A stretch of DNA of 6,565 bases from Prevotella sp. (GCA_017424205.1 JAFPAS010000242.1:1-6565), one strand, 5' to 3'. Shown: positions 1 to 6,449, counted from the stretch's first letter. Numbers and translations are program-made. The notes: generated from the sequence alone by a model not told the origin.

Positions 1-881
1 CCATAATCAAGGGCGTGCAGATACATCAGAACCACAATCAGGACGATGAGATGAAGGTGCTTGTGCAGACACCAGTATATAACTGCTTCTTCTCATGCAT
101 AAGAAATAGCGGATGTGAGATGGCAGAAAACCGACTGGTGTATAGTGGTAATACATACACCATAGACTGGGAGGATTTTGAAACGAAATGTGCCGACCCC
201 GCAGTGAAGATTTTCATCCTGTGCAATCCGCATAATCCTGCCGGACGAGTGTGGAGCCGTGAGGAGCTGGTGCGCATGGGAGAGATATGCCAGCGCCATG
301 ATGTCTTTGTCATAGCCGATGAGATACATTGCGAATTTACTAACGATGTAGCTTATACACCGTTTGCATCAGTCTCAGACACACAGTGCGCAGTCTGTGT
401 GTCTCCATCGAAAGCATTCAATATCGCAGGTCTGCAGATTGCAAATATTATCGTGCAGAACGACAGCATGAGACAAGCCGTCGATCGTGCCATAAATATA
501 AACGAAGTGTGTGATGTCAACCCGTTTGGTGTCATTGTATTGCAGGCGGCATATACATCAGAGGGTGAGGAATGGCTGACTCAGCTTAATGAATATATCT
601 ATGGCAATTACCGCTTCGTATGTGAGTATATCGCAGAGCATCTGCCTGCACTGCACCCTGTCAGACTCGAGGGAACATACTTGCTCTGGATAGACGTTAG
701 CGCTACAGGCATGACCGGTACAGAATACACTCAGATGCTTATGGAGAAAGCGAAGGTGTGTGTGAACGACGGTGCAATGTACGGCGCAGAGGCAGGACGT
801 GATTTCATACGTGTAAACCTTGCCACGCAACGTGCACGTCTTCAGGATGCGCTGCAACGCATAGCTGCTGTATGTTTGTGA
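1..881 (+). CDS. MalY/PatB-family PLP-dependent C-S lyase (cystathionine beta-lyase-like aminotransferase), 5'-truncated by the window
   Basis: This is the 3' part of a fold-type I PLP enzyme. The reading frame (first full codon at 3) is open to the left edge, so the start lies outside and the GTG at 15 is not a real start. Family signatures visible in order are VQTPVYNCFF, then CNPHNPAGRVW (the Asn/Pro cofactor-site segment), then IADEIHCE (the Asp, codon 318-320, that pairs with the PLP pyridine nitrogen), then SPSKAFNIAGLQ with the Schiff-base lysine at codon 411-413. The C-terminus has EGTYLLWID and a FIRVNLA segment carrying the carboxylate-binding arginine. Members cleave the C-S bond of cystathionine or cysteine conjugates to thiol, pyruvate and ammonia; some Bacteroidales members are probably cysteine desulfhydrases. 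It is cytoplasmic, and no residue known to be essential is missing from the visible part. The exact substrate cannot be told from sequence; a plain aminotransferase is the alternative. The pectate lyase follows 69 bp downstream on the same strand. Confidence 0.9.
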   Translation, partial: IIKGVQIHQNHNQDDEMKVLVQTPVYNCFFSCIRNSGCEMAENRLVYSGNTYTIDWEDFETKCADPAVKIFILCNPHNPAGRVWSREELVRMGEICQRHDVFVIADEIHCEFTNDVAYTPFASVSDTQCAVCVSPSKAFNIAGLQIANIIVQNDSMRQAVDRAININEVCDVNPFGVIVLQAAYTSEGEEWLTQLNEYIYGNYRFVCEYIAEHLPALHPVRLEGTYLLWIDVSATGMTGTEYTQMLMEKAKVCVNDGAMYGAEAGRDFIRVNLATQRARLQDALQRIAAVCL

Positions 882-950
882 TGCTCATTGTGTTACAGCA
901 AAGCACTTCCGAATGTTATCTTACACATCAGCAAATTAAACTATACCTAT

Positions 951-2054
951 ATGAAAATAAAATCTCTTCTTCTATTGTTTGCTGTATGCCTCACTTCAGT
1001 TGCTGGCGCACAGACCACTCACCCGTCGTTAGACGGCTTTAAGGATGGCATACATCACTGGAATCTTGAACACAAGGAACGTAACTACCAGCGATACGCT
1101 CCAGAGCAGTATCGGGAGATTGCCGACAACTTGTTGGCGTATCAGAATGCCGACGGCGGATGGCCGAAGAATATAGATTGGCTCGGCGTGATGAATGCTG
1201 ACTCCGTGAAGGCGGCACTACGCGAACGCTACCGCCGTAGCACACTCGACAACCGCAATACTTTTCCGCAGATTAAATATCTCAGCGATGCATATCTGCT
1301 CTCTGACGAACCACGCTACAGGCAGGCGGCAGAGCGCGGACTGGATTATCTGCTCTCAACGCAGAAGAGCAACGGCGGATGGCGCGGATGGGATGTCGAC
1401 GCCATCACATTTAATGACGAGGTGACAACAGGTGCGCTTGAGTTGTTCCTTGACATCATGCAGGGCGACAAGAGTTATGTGTGGCTTGATGCCTCGTATC
1501 GTAGCAGAATAAGTGAGGCGCTGCAGCGCGGACTTGATATGGTGTTACGCTGTCAGGTGGTGCAGAACGGCGTGAAGACAGCATGGGGGCAGCAGCACGA
1601 CAATGTGACGTTTATGCCTGTCAAGGCTCGCACCTTCGAATTACCGTCGCTGACAGCACGCGAGAGTTGCGATGTTATTGCATTGCTTATGGCGGTTGAC
1701 CGTCCTTCAGCCGAAATCATAGAGGCTGTAGATGCCGCTGTGGCATGGCTGAGACACTCACAGATACATGGATTGCGTGTCGAGGAGATACCGCTGCCAG
1801 AAGAAAAAATAATCAATCACGAATATCCGTTTGACCGTGTGACAGTAGAAGATCCTCAGGCAAAGCCGATATGGGCGAGATTCTATGAGACGCATGATAA
1901 CACCCCGTTCATGTGCACAAGAGCTGGACAGAAGGTGTGGCGTCTGGCAGATGTCGACCCGGAGCGTCGCACTGGTTATGACTGGTATGGCTATTGGCCT
2001 GAAAAGATTCTGAAGCGTTATGCTAAATGGAAGCGGAAGGTGAGTAGAAAATAA
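951..2054 (+). CDS. pelA: Secreted pectate lyase, polysaccharide lyase family 10 (PelA/Pel-15E type)
   Basis: Predicted pectate lyase that cleaves polygalacturonate by calcium-dependent beta-elimination. I choose the ATG at 951 (367 aa) because it opens directly with a signal peptide: MKIK, a hydrophobic stretch at residues 6-17, then AGA before Q21 as a type I cleavage site. The upstream TTG at 888 would add 21 residues that bury this signal. There is no lipobox, so it is probably periplasmic or exported. PL10 hallmarks are NADGGWPKN, DN at 100-101, a second GGW block in the YLLSTQKSNGGWRGW segment, ITFNDE with D156, AWGQQHDNVTF, ARTFELPSLTARES with R227, and IWARFYE near the C-terminus. The spacing of D100, D156 and R227 (56 and 71 residues) is close to that recalled for the calcium-binding aspartates and catalytic arginine of Cellvibrio Pel10A (D389, D451, R524). 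The length fits a single catalytic domain with no carbohydrate-binding module. No SusCD or other pectin genes are visible nearby, and no clear promoter is seen in the 69-bp spacer. Confidence 0.9.
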   Translation: MKIKSLLLLFAVCLTSVAGAQTTHPSLDGFKDGIHHWNLEHKERNYQRYAPEQYREIADNLLAYQNADGGWPKNIDWLGVMNADSVKAALRERYRRSTLDNRNTFPQIKYLSDAYLLSDEPRYRQAAERGLDYLLSTQKSNGGWRGWDVDAITFNDEVTTGALELFLDIMQGDKSYVWLDASYRSRISEALQRGLDMVLRCQVVQNGVKTAWGQQHDNVTFMPVKARTFELPSLTARESCDVIALLMAVDRPSAEIIEAVDAAVAWLRHSQIHGLRVEEIPLPEEKIINHEYPFDRVTVEDPQAKPIWARFYETHDNTPFMCTRAGQKVWRLADVDPERRTGYDWYGYWPEKILKRYAKWKRKVSRK

Positions 2055-2064
2055 TAAAAGCGGA

Positions 2065-2136
2065 AAGAGAAAAGACAAAAGATGAAAGAGAGATTGCCGA
2101 GAGCAGTTTTATCTTTCATCTTTTGTCTTTTCTCTT
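2065..2136. terminator. Long perfect hairpin between convergent genes, probable bidirectional terminator
   Basis: Positions 2065-2089 and 2112-2136 are perfect 25-nt reverse complements separated by a 22-nt loop. It lies between the pectate lyase stop (2054) and the ADP-ribosylglycohydrolase stop (2177), where a shared terminator is expected. The arms are almost pure purine/pyrimidine (left arm A/G-rich, right arm T/C-rich) rather than G+C-rich. Transcripts in either direction therefore end the stem in a U/C-rich arm. Read leftward, the stem is followed by a T-rich run (TTTCCGCTTTTATTATTTT); read rightward the T tract is weak. It could alternatively be a dispersed genomic repeat that serves as a terminator. 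Confidence 0.7.
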
Positions 2137-2176
2137 AACCAGTGTTACTCCTGCTGGCAAAATCATAGGGTTTCTA

Positions 2177-2983
2177 TTATTTGCGGCTTGTCCTGCTAGA
2201 GTGTTTCCTTTCGAATTCCGTTACTATCTCTTTCAATTCGTCAGGCAGATACTCCATCGCTTTCTCTCTGATATCTGATGGCACACCATAGTATGCTTCG
2301 GCAATGCTGCCAGTTATGCATGCCAGTGTGTCGCTGTCTCCTCCTATGGAAATGGCATTGCGTATGCAGTCCTCGAAACTGACTCCGTCGAGGAATGCCA
2401 CGACGGCCTGCGGCACTGTGTCCTGGCATGTCCCTCCCCATGTGTAGGTCTCGCGGATGTCATCGCATGTGAAATGAAGGTCATATCCGAAGAGATTTAC
2501 CAGTTCCGCGCGTATCTCCTTCTTGTCAGCTCCTTGTCTTGCCATCAGAATAGCCAGTGCTGTGGCTTGAGCACCTTTTATTCCTTCTGGATGGTTGTGG
2601 GTGCATTCGGCACTCTCACGTGCTTTTGTGAGCACCTCCTCTTTCGTGTCGAATGCCCAGCCTACAGGACCTACACGCATGGCAGAGCCGTTGCCGCAAC
2701 TGTTATACGGACTGTAGTCCTGATTATTGGCAGTGCGTACAAGCCATAGAAAAAATCTTTCGCCGTAGCTTCCCATAGGGTAGGGGTATTTCTGTCCGTA
2801 GCGGCTGTAGTAATGTGCTATCTCTCCGCCATGTAATAGCCAGTCGGCTGTAGCTACAGTGAGGATGCTGTCGTCAGTGTAACTACCCTTCGGGCTGAAT
2901 AAATCAAATTCCTTTGTCTTGATATTGTTAGGTGTAAACTCATATATGCTCCCTACGATATCTCCAATTATACTTCCAATCAT
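2177..2983 (-). CDS. ADP-ribosylglycohydrolase family protein (ARH/DraG type)
   Basis: A 268-aa cytoplasmic protein of the ADP-ribosylglycohydrolase family, whose members use two Mg2+ or Mn2+ ions to remove ADP-ribose from amino-acid side chains, nucleic acids or small ADP-ribosyl compounds. The family core is complete: GDIVGSIYE at residues 7-15 in the first helix, YTDDS at 35-39 with the metal-binding TDD, GNGSAMRVGPVG at 97-108, HNHPEGIKGAQATA at 129-142, and IGGDSDTLACITGSIAEAYYG at 213-233 with the second metal-binding GGDSDT. Length is normal for the single-domain bacterial form, and there is no signal peptide or membrane helix. The ATG at 2983 gives the family-typical MIGSIIGDIVGS beginning; no strong Shine-Dalgarno precedes it. 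It is the last gene of the leftward block, 91 bp after the M48 protease gene, and a heptamer repeat fills most of that spacer. The substrate (arginine, serine, guanine or thymidine ADP-ribose, or ADP-ribosyl small molecules) cannot be deduced. Confidence 0.93.
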   Translation of the reverse strand: MIGSIIGDIVGSIYEFTPNNIKTKEFDLFSPKGSYTDDSILTVATADWLLHGGEIAHYYSRYGQKYPYPMGSYGERFFLWLVRTANNQDYSPYNSCGNGSAMRVGPVGWAFDTKEEVLTKARESAECTHNHPEGIKGAQATALAILMARQGADKKEIRAELVNLFGYDLHFTCDDIRETYTWGGTCQDTVPQAVVAFLDGVSFEDCIRNAISIGGDSDTLACITGSIAEAYYGVPSDIREKAMEYLPDELKEIVTEFERKHSSRTSRK

Positions 2984-3010
2984 TGTATTTACTTTTTTAA
3001 ACGATAACGA

Positions 3011-3066
3011 TTAGCCTTTAACCCTTAAACATTAAACGTTAAACATTAACCCTTAAACGTTACCCA
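3011..3066. repeat. Eight tandem heptamers of consensus TTAAMCN in the leader of the ADP-ribosylglycohydrolase gene
   Basis: Reading + from 3011 the units are TTAGCCT, TTAACCC, TTAAACA, TTAAACG, TTAAACA, TTAACCC, TTAAACG and TTACCCA, a degenerate 7-bp array of 56 bp. TTAACCCTTAAAC occurs twice (3018-3030 and 3046-3058), 28 bp or four units apart. The array begins 28 bp upstream of the ATG at 2983 and ends shortly before the preceding gene's stop at 3075. A short ACGATA-ACGATT doublet (3001-3012) borders it. It may act in transcription or mRNA stability, or it may be a slippage-prone microsatellite; the sequence does not decide. Confidence 0.75.
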
Positions 3067-3074
3067 ATTCTCTG

Positions 3075-4346
3075 TTAACAAATCGCGTCCATTCCTGGTA
3101 CGTAGTTCTGCTGTATGTCTTCGGCAATGGCTGTGGCAATCTCCACTTCGCTTAGGCCGATATTGTTGCCGAAGGTGTATATTAACTCAATCTCTTCGTC
3201 AGTGATGTTCTTGTCAGACAGAACGATTCTAATCATATATTTCAAGAGATTGTCGCGCATTCCTGGGTTAATCTCAAGAATCTTGCTTACAGACTCGTTG
3301 AAGATGCTCACGACATCACCCTCTGCAATAGTCTCGAGGAACTTTCTTGGGAATATCTTTATTCCTGCCAGAGACTGTATGATCTGTTCTATTTCGTCCT
3401 TGTTTACGTCGCCATCAGCATTTGCCACAATCAGTCCTGCAGAGGCGATGAATGTTGCCAAGTGCTCATCAAGCTCATTCCCGCCCACTTTCAGCAGTAT
3501 TGATGTCAGTTCGTCCATTCCTGAGTCTAATGCTTCCTTGCTCTTAGCGTTAGCAAACAGATTCAGAGCCTGTATGCGTATAGGATTTACTGGGTGTGCC
3601 GCCCGGCTTATGCCCTTGTCATTAAGAAAATAATCCAGTCGTCTGTTGTTGTCGGCAATAAGAGCATCGATGCTGACATTCATTTTTGTCAGGTCGAGTC
3701 CTGATGCCAGCTTGAAGAATGCTGTTACACATACGTCAAGATTCTCGGTGGCAAGATAACCGTATCTGTCTGCTACGAGTTCTGCCAGCTGGTCATGCAG
3801 GCGAATCTTGTGCTGCAGCATTACGGGAACGTTTGATTCTGGTGGAAACACAAAGAGTATCAGACGCTTTAGTTTGGTGTCCTTATTGATTAAATGGCCC
3901 AACTCGTGCCCTATGACGAAACGCATCTCGTCGGTGGTCATCAAATTGAATAGGGCAGAGTTGATGTTAACGATATGAGGCTCACCTTCGTTTTCAGCTG
4001 CTACAGAGAAGGCATTTACTGACGAGTCGCCAGTGATATAGAAATCAACTTTTTCCTCGAATTTCAGTTTCTTTTTGACTTCATGACAGAGGTTGTAGAA
4101 GTCGCACAACAGCTCTTTCTCCACCTTCAGGCTGTGTCCCTCCATATTGCTGCGCCAGTATGCGTCTGCGCCAGAAACCTTTGTTTTGCGCAAGACCTCC
4201 TCTACGACGCTTCCTTGAAGAGCATTGTAAATCTGTTTGCCTATCTGCTTCTCTAATTCTATTGCTGCAGAGTATCGTTCCGTCTCTTCATTCTTGTCGT
4301 TGTTTCTGCAAAACCAATTTGTCAGGCTGTTGTTTTTCATTTTCAT
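3075..4346 (-). CDS. Soluble M48-type zinc metalloprotease with C-terminal TerB-like domain
   Basis: A 423-aa protein with two modules. The N-terminal part holds an M48-like peptidase: a strand region at 100-130 (VDFYITGDSSVNAFSV, then PHIVNINSAL), the zinc-binding helix VIGHELGHL with HExxH at 147-151, a third-ligand helix AELVADRYG with E189 and D193, and the late M48 motif HPVNPIRI at 251-258. All residues needed for zinc binding and catalysis appear present. The C-terminal part (about 288-415) is all-helical. It carries two acidic repeats, NADGDVNKDEIEQI at 309-322 and LSDKNITDEEIELI at 376-389, in the style of the TerB/DjlA fold of tellurite-resistance proteins. There is no signal peptide. 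One apolar segment (LILFVF, about 162-167) is too short to span a membrane, so unlike HtpX it should be cytoplasmic. The ATG at 4346 is the first in frame; a second Met at codon 3 is also possible. The substrate is unknown. The TerB-like call is from pattern and is less certain than the M48 call. Confidence 0.82.
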   Translation of the reverse strand: MKMKNNSLTNWFCRNNDKNEETERYSAAIELEKQIGKQIYNALQGSVVEEVLRKTKVSGADAYWRSNMEGHSLKVEKELLCDFYNLCHEVKKKLKFEEKVDFYITGDSSVNAFSVAAENEGEPHIVNINSALFNLMTTDEMRFVIGHELGHLINKDTKLKRLILFVFPPESNVPVMLQHKIRLHDQLAELVADRYGYLATENLDVCVTAFFKLASGLDLTKMNVSIDALIADNNRRLDYFLNDKGISRAAHPVNPIRIQALNLFANAKSKEALDSGMDELTSILLKVGGNELDEHLATFIASAGLIVANADGDVNKDEIEQIIQSLAGIKIFPRKFLETIAEGDVVSIFNESVSKILEINPGMRDNLLKYMIRIVLSDKNITDEEIELIYTFGNNIGLSEVEIATAIAEDIQQNYVPGMDAIC

Positions 4347-4408
4347 AGTAGTTTGATAAGTTGTTTTAGCGTTTATGTTAATGAATGATTCTATAATTTT
4401 TCTTGCGG

Positions 4409-4416
4409 CGAAAGTA
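4409..4416 (-). promoter_or_regulatory. Possible Bacteroidetes -7 element before the M48-TerB gene
   Basis: On the - strand the spacer reads TACTTTCG followed by CCGCAAG, one base away from the Bacteroidetes -7 consensus TAnnTTTG. It lies about 60 bp upstream of the ATG at 4346 and just after the stop of the macro-like gene at 4429. No good TTTG/TTGG -33 box sits 19-21 nt further upstream, so this is a weak prediction. If real, the protease gene can be transcribed separately from the genes upstream. Confidence 0.35.
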
Positions 4417-4428
4417 TTGTGTGGTGTT

Positions 4429-5490
4429 CTAAAAGAATGCGTCTAATACCTTCATAAACACATCATTCGGCGCGATCCTGTTAAACAGGTTCATACATGT
4501 TTGTAGTTTTATAACATCAATGTCGCTGCCCATGATTTGTTCAATGCTGGCCTTACCCTCATGAGCGAGAAGCGCTTCGCACATTTCTCTTAATCGTGCG
4601 CCTAATATCGGATGCTGCCAATATGCTAATGCTTCTTCCTGTCCGTCTAATCCGTAGAACTTAGAGTTGTAGCTATGTCCCAATCCTTTCTGCTGCGGGA
4701 ATATAAACCAAATCCAATGTCCGCTTTTCTTTCCTTTGCGTATCTCGTTGAGAGCTCTCGCATAGGTGTCTTCCTGTGCACGGACAAATCTTTCTAAGTC
4801 ATACGCTGCCTGTTTTGATTGCGGGAAACCAAGAATCTTCCAGAAAGATGAAGGGAGACATACGTTGTCAAGATCTATGCACTCCTTAAATAGCGGAGCG
4901 ACTTCTTCCGTGCGATAGCCGGCTATGCCGCAGCCTATTTGTGTTACGAGGAAGCACATTTTCGGATTAGCCTTGGCATACTCGCAGAATTTTCTGATGT
5001 CTTCCGCCATGTCAGCTATTCCGCTCATCGAGTTGATAGCATAACTTTTGCCCTGCATGCCGTGGCCTTGCCCCATGATAGCTCCGAATTTCTCTGCCGC
5101 CACTTTTGCCGCTCCGCCGTAGTGGAGACCTTGACTGTTTGAGCCAAAGACAAACACTTCGTTGGCAGCTAATCTGGTTATTTGTTCTGGAGTAATTCTG
5201 CTTTTGGCGTTGTTTGGCGAAGACTCCTGCTCTTTTGCCATCTCAGCTTCTACAACCGGAATCTGCTTTCTCCATTCGGTCAGAAATTCTTTCATGTCAT
5301 ATTTCAGATTTTTTAGTTCCTCTTTTCTGAAAATCTTGCTCTTCAATATATATTCCTCAATCTTTTTCTTTACCGTAGCTTCAGTCTTGTGCTTAGCCAT
5401 AGCCTTCGGATCCATAGGAAAAGAAAACGCCTTTCCCACTTTCTTTCCGTTGATAGTCTCAAACTTGATAACGTTTATTTTTACTTTCAT
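4429..5490 (-). CDS. Macrodomain-like plus DUF1810 two-domain protein
   Basis: I use the ATG at 5490 (353 aa). AGGAAAA lies 7 nt upstream of it, whereas the in-frame ATG at 5511 (adding MHKQENI) has its purine run only 2 nt away. Residues 1-105 form a charged N-terminal region (strand MKVKINVIKFETINGKKVG, then lysine/glutamate-rich helices) that I do not recognise. Residues about 107-223 look like a divergent macrodomain. They have EVFVFGSN (111-118), GLHYGGAAKVAAEKFGA (121-137), GQGHGMQGKSYAI (140-152) and VTQIGCGIAGY (182-192), where the glycine-rich loops of ADP-ribose-binding proteins would fall. Residues about 229-353 match DUF1810: FVRAQEDTYARALNEIRKGKKSGHWIWFIFPQ, then GLGHSYNSKFYGL and HPILGARLREM. 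DUF1810 has no function I can name. The likely theme is binding or processing of an ADP-ribose-like ligand in the cytoplasm; this is inference. The M48-TerB gene follows after 82 bp. Confidence 0.78.
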   Translation of the reverse strand: MKVKINVIKFETINGKKVGKAFSFPMDPKAMAKHKTEATVKKKIEEYILKSKIFRKEELKNLKYDMKEFLTEWRKQIPVVEAEMAKEQESSPNNAKSRITPEQITRLAANEVFVFGSNSQGLHYGGAAKVAAEKFGAIMGQGHGMQGKSYAINSMSGIADMAEDIRKFCEYAKANPKMCFLVTQIGCGIAGYRTEEVAPLFKECIDLDNVCLPSSFWKILGFPQSKQAAYDLERFVRAQEDTYARALNEIRKGKKSGHWIWFIFPQQKGLGHSYNSKFYGLDGQEEALAYWQHPILGARLREMCEALLAHEGKASIEQIMGSDIDVIKLQTCMNLFNRIAPNDVFMKVLDAFF

Positions 5491-5494
5491 GATA

Positions 5495-5501
5495 TTTTCC
5501 T
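5495..5501 (-). promoter_or_regulatory. Ribosome-binding site selecting the 5490 start
   Basis: On the - strand AGGAAAA is followed by TATC and then the ATG at 5490, leaving 7 nt between AGGA and the start. Strong Shine-Dalgarno sequences are otherwise scarce in this window. This one therefore favours the internal ATG over the one at 5511, which would place AAGGAA only 2 nt before its start codon. Confidence 0.5.
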
Positions 5502-5617
5502 GTTTATGCATGGTTCCTTATATTCAGTATTGAGTTTTCTTATGTAGATGCTTTCTCTATGAGTTTGCCAAGAGGTGATTATGCCAACTGCTGCATTCTG
5601 TGCTGTGAATAATCTTC

Positions 5618-6310
5618 TTAGAATTCCAGACGGAAACCCTTCTGCTTGAGCTCTGCGTATTTCTCGGCATTGAAGCGATATTTGCTTGGTGTGCGGCGCG
5701 AAGCATTCTTCGGACGCGGTTCAGCCTCTGTGAGTATGCCGAGCTTAAGCATTTTATTATAGAAGTTGCGGCGGTCGAACTTAACCTCCAGAATTGCCTC
5801 GTAGAGATTCTGCAGTTCGGTCATTGTGAACACCTCTGGCAGCAGTTCGAATCCTATAGGCTCAAAGCAGATGCGCTCTTTCAGACGGTTCATCGCCATG
5901 CGTAATATCCTGTCATGGTCGAATGCCAGACATGGTATCTTATCCTGAGCGAACCACTGTGCAACCGCGGCATCGTCGCCGCCCTTCACCTCCGACAGTC
6001 TTACCAGTGCGTAGTGCGCTACGGTTATCACACGTTCGCGAGGGTCACGATTAACATCAGAGAATGTATAGAACTGCTCTACCGAGGCGTTCTTTAGTCC
6101 AGTCTCTTCCTCTAACTCTCGCTTTGCGCATTCTTCAGCCGTCTCGTCTATCTTCATGAAACCGCCCGGAAATGCCCATTTCCCCTTGAATGGTTCAATG
6201 CCACGCTGAATCAACAATATCTTAATGCTCACCCCGTCAAAGCCGAAGATTACACAGTCAGCTGTCACTGCAGGGTGAGGATATTGGTAGCAAAATTTCT
6301 TTTCAATCAT
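5618..6310 (-). CDS. NrtR-type regulator: Nudix domain with intact Nudix box plus winged-helix DNA-binding domain
   Basis: A 230-aa protein of the Nudix-related transcriptional regulator family. Residues 10-140 form the Nudix fold, with VTADCVIFGFD, then GKWAFPGGF. The Nudix box at 50-72 matches GX5EX7REUXEEXGU at every position: G50, E56, R64, E65, L66, E68, E69, G71, L72. Residues about 153-230 form the winged helix: PIGFELLPEVFTMTELQNLYEAI, FDRRNFYNKMLKLGIL as recognition helix, and a basic wing RRTPSKYRF. NrtR repressors of NAD metabolism use the Nudix domain to sense ADP-ribose and related compounds, and Bacteroides relatives control arabinose use, so the ligand here is open. The intact box means it could hydrolyse its ligand as well as sense it; many regulators in this family have lost the box. 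The gene has its own promoter and operator-like palindromes (6317-6472), one over the -7 box, which points to autorepression. It heads the leftward block; the next gene starts 127 bp downstream. Confidence 0.88.
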   Translation of the reverse strand: MIEKKFCYQYPHPAVTADCVIFGFDGVSIKILLIQRGIEPFKGKWAFPGGFMKIDETAEECAKRELEEETGLKNASVEQFYTFSDVNRDPRERVITVAHYALVRLSEVKGGDDAAVAQWFAQDKIPCLAFDHDRILRMAMNRLKERICFEPIGFELLPEVFTMTELQNLYEAILEVKFDRRNFYNKMLKLGILTEAEPRPKNASRRTPSKYRFNAEKYAELKQKGFRLEF

Positions 6311-6316
6311 ATCTTG

Positions 6317-6335
6317 TTGCGTTAATTTGACGCAA
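6317..6335. promoter_or_regulatory. Operator-like palindrome, site 1 (overlaps the -7 box and start of transcription)
   Basis: TTGCGT-TAATTTG-ACGCAA is a perfect 6-bp inverted repeat around a 7-nt AT-rich centre, 6 bp before the regulator's ATG. It overlaps the last bases of the -7 box (6333-6340) and the predicted transcription start, so a bound protein would block transcription. It shares the TGCGT-N7-ACGCA core with sites 2 and 3. The likely ligand is the Nudix/winged-helix regulator itself. Confidence 0.7.
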
Positions 6336-6363
6336 AGTTAAGAATAATATCTTTATCTGCCAA
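6333..6363 (-). promoter_or_regulatory. Bacteroidetes sigma-ABfr-type promoter of the Nudix regulator gene
   Basis: On the - strand, TTGG (6363-6360) is followed by exactly 19 nt and then TAACTTTG (6340-6333). This matches the Bacteroidetes -7 consensus TAnnTTTG perfectly, with an accepted -33 box and spacing. Transcription should begin near 6325-6327, giving a leader of about 15 nt with no clear Shine-Dalgarno. Palindrome site 1 overlaps the -7 box and site 2 lies just upstream of the -33 box. Confidence 0.75.
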
Positions 6364-6369
6364 GTGTTT

Positions 6370-6386
6370 TGCGTTATTTTTACGCA
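6370..6386. promoter_or_regulatory. Operator-like palindrome, site 2 (just upstream of the -33 box)
   Basis: TGCGT-TATTTTT-ACGCA has the same 5-7-5 architecture as sites 1 and 3. It is 7 bp beyond the -33 box on its upstream side and 53 bp from site 1 (core to core start, 6318 to 6370, about 52 bp or five helical turns). That spacing would allow cooperative binding. Confidence 0.65.
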
Positions 6387-6449
6387 TAAAGCCTCGAAAT
6401 TCTTTGTTTTTGTGCAGATAACACATAATACACATTATTATATAAAATA

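Noticed and set aside
888..950. TTG-initiated 21-residue extension of the pectate lyase
   Set aside because: It would put a polar leader before a well-formed signal peptide; the ATG at 951 explains the protein better.
2065..2136. Invertible promoter flanked by inverted repeats
   Set aside because: The spacer is only 22 nt, too short for site-specific inversion of a promoter, and no recombinase gene is nearby.
3011..3066. CRISPR array
   Set aside because: Units are 7 bp, adjacent and without spacers; no cas gene is present.
3115..3633. Rightward 172-codon frame opposite the M48-TerB gene
   Set aside because: It is antisense to a well-supported protein with clear motifs and reads as serine- and isoleucine-rich low-information sequence.
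5162..5533. Rightward 123-codon frame with hydrophobic stretches
   Set aside because: It is antisense to the N-terminal part of the macro-like/DUF1810 gene; the hydrophobicity comes from reverse-reading lysine and glutamate codons.
2177..6310. A DarT/DarG or NADAR toxin-antitoxin pair
   Set aside because: No ADP-ribosyltransferase toxin is visible and the macro-like domain is fused to DUF1810 rather than having the DarG architecture.
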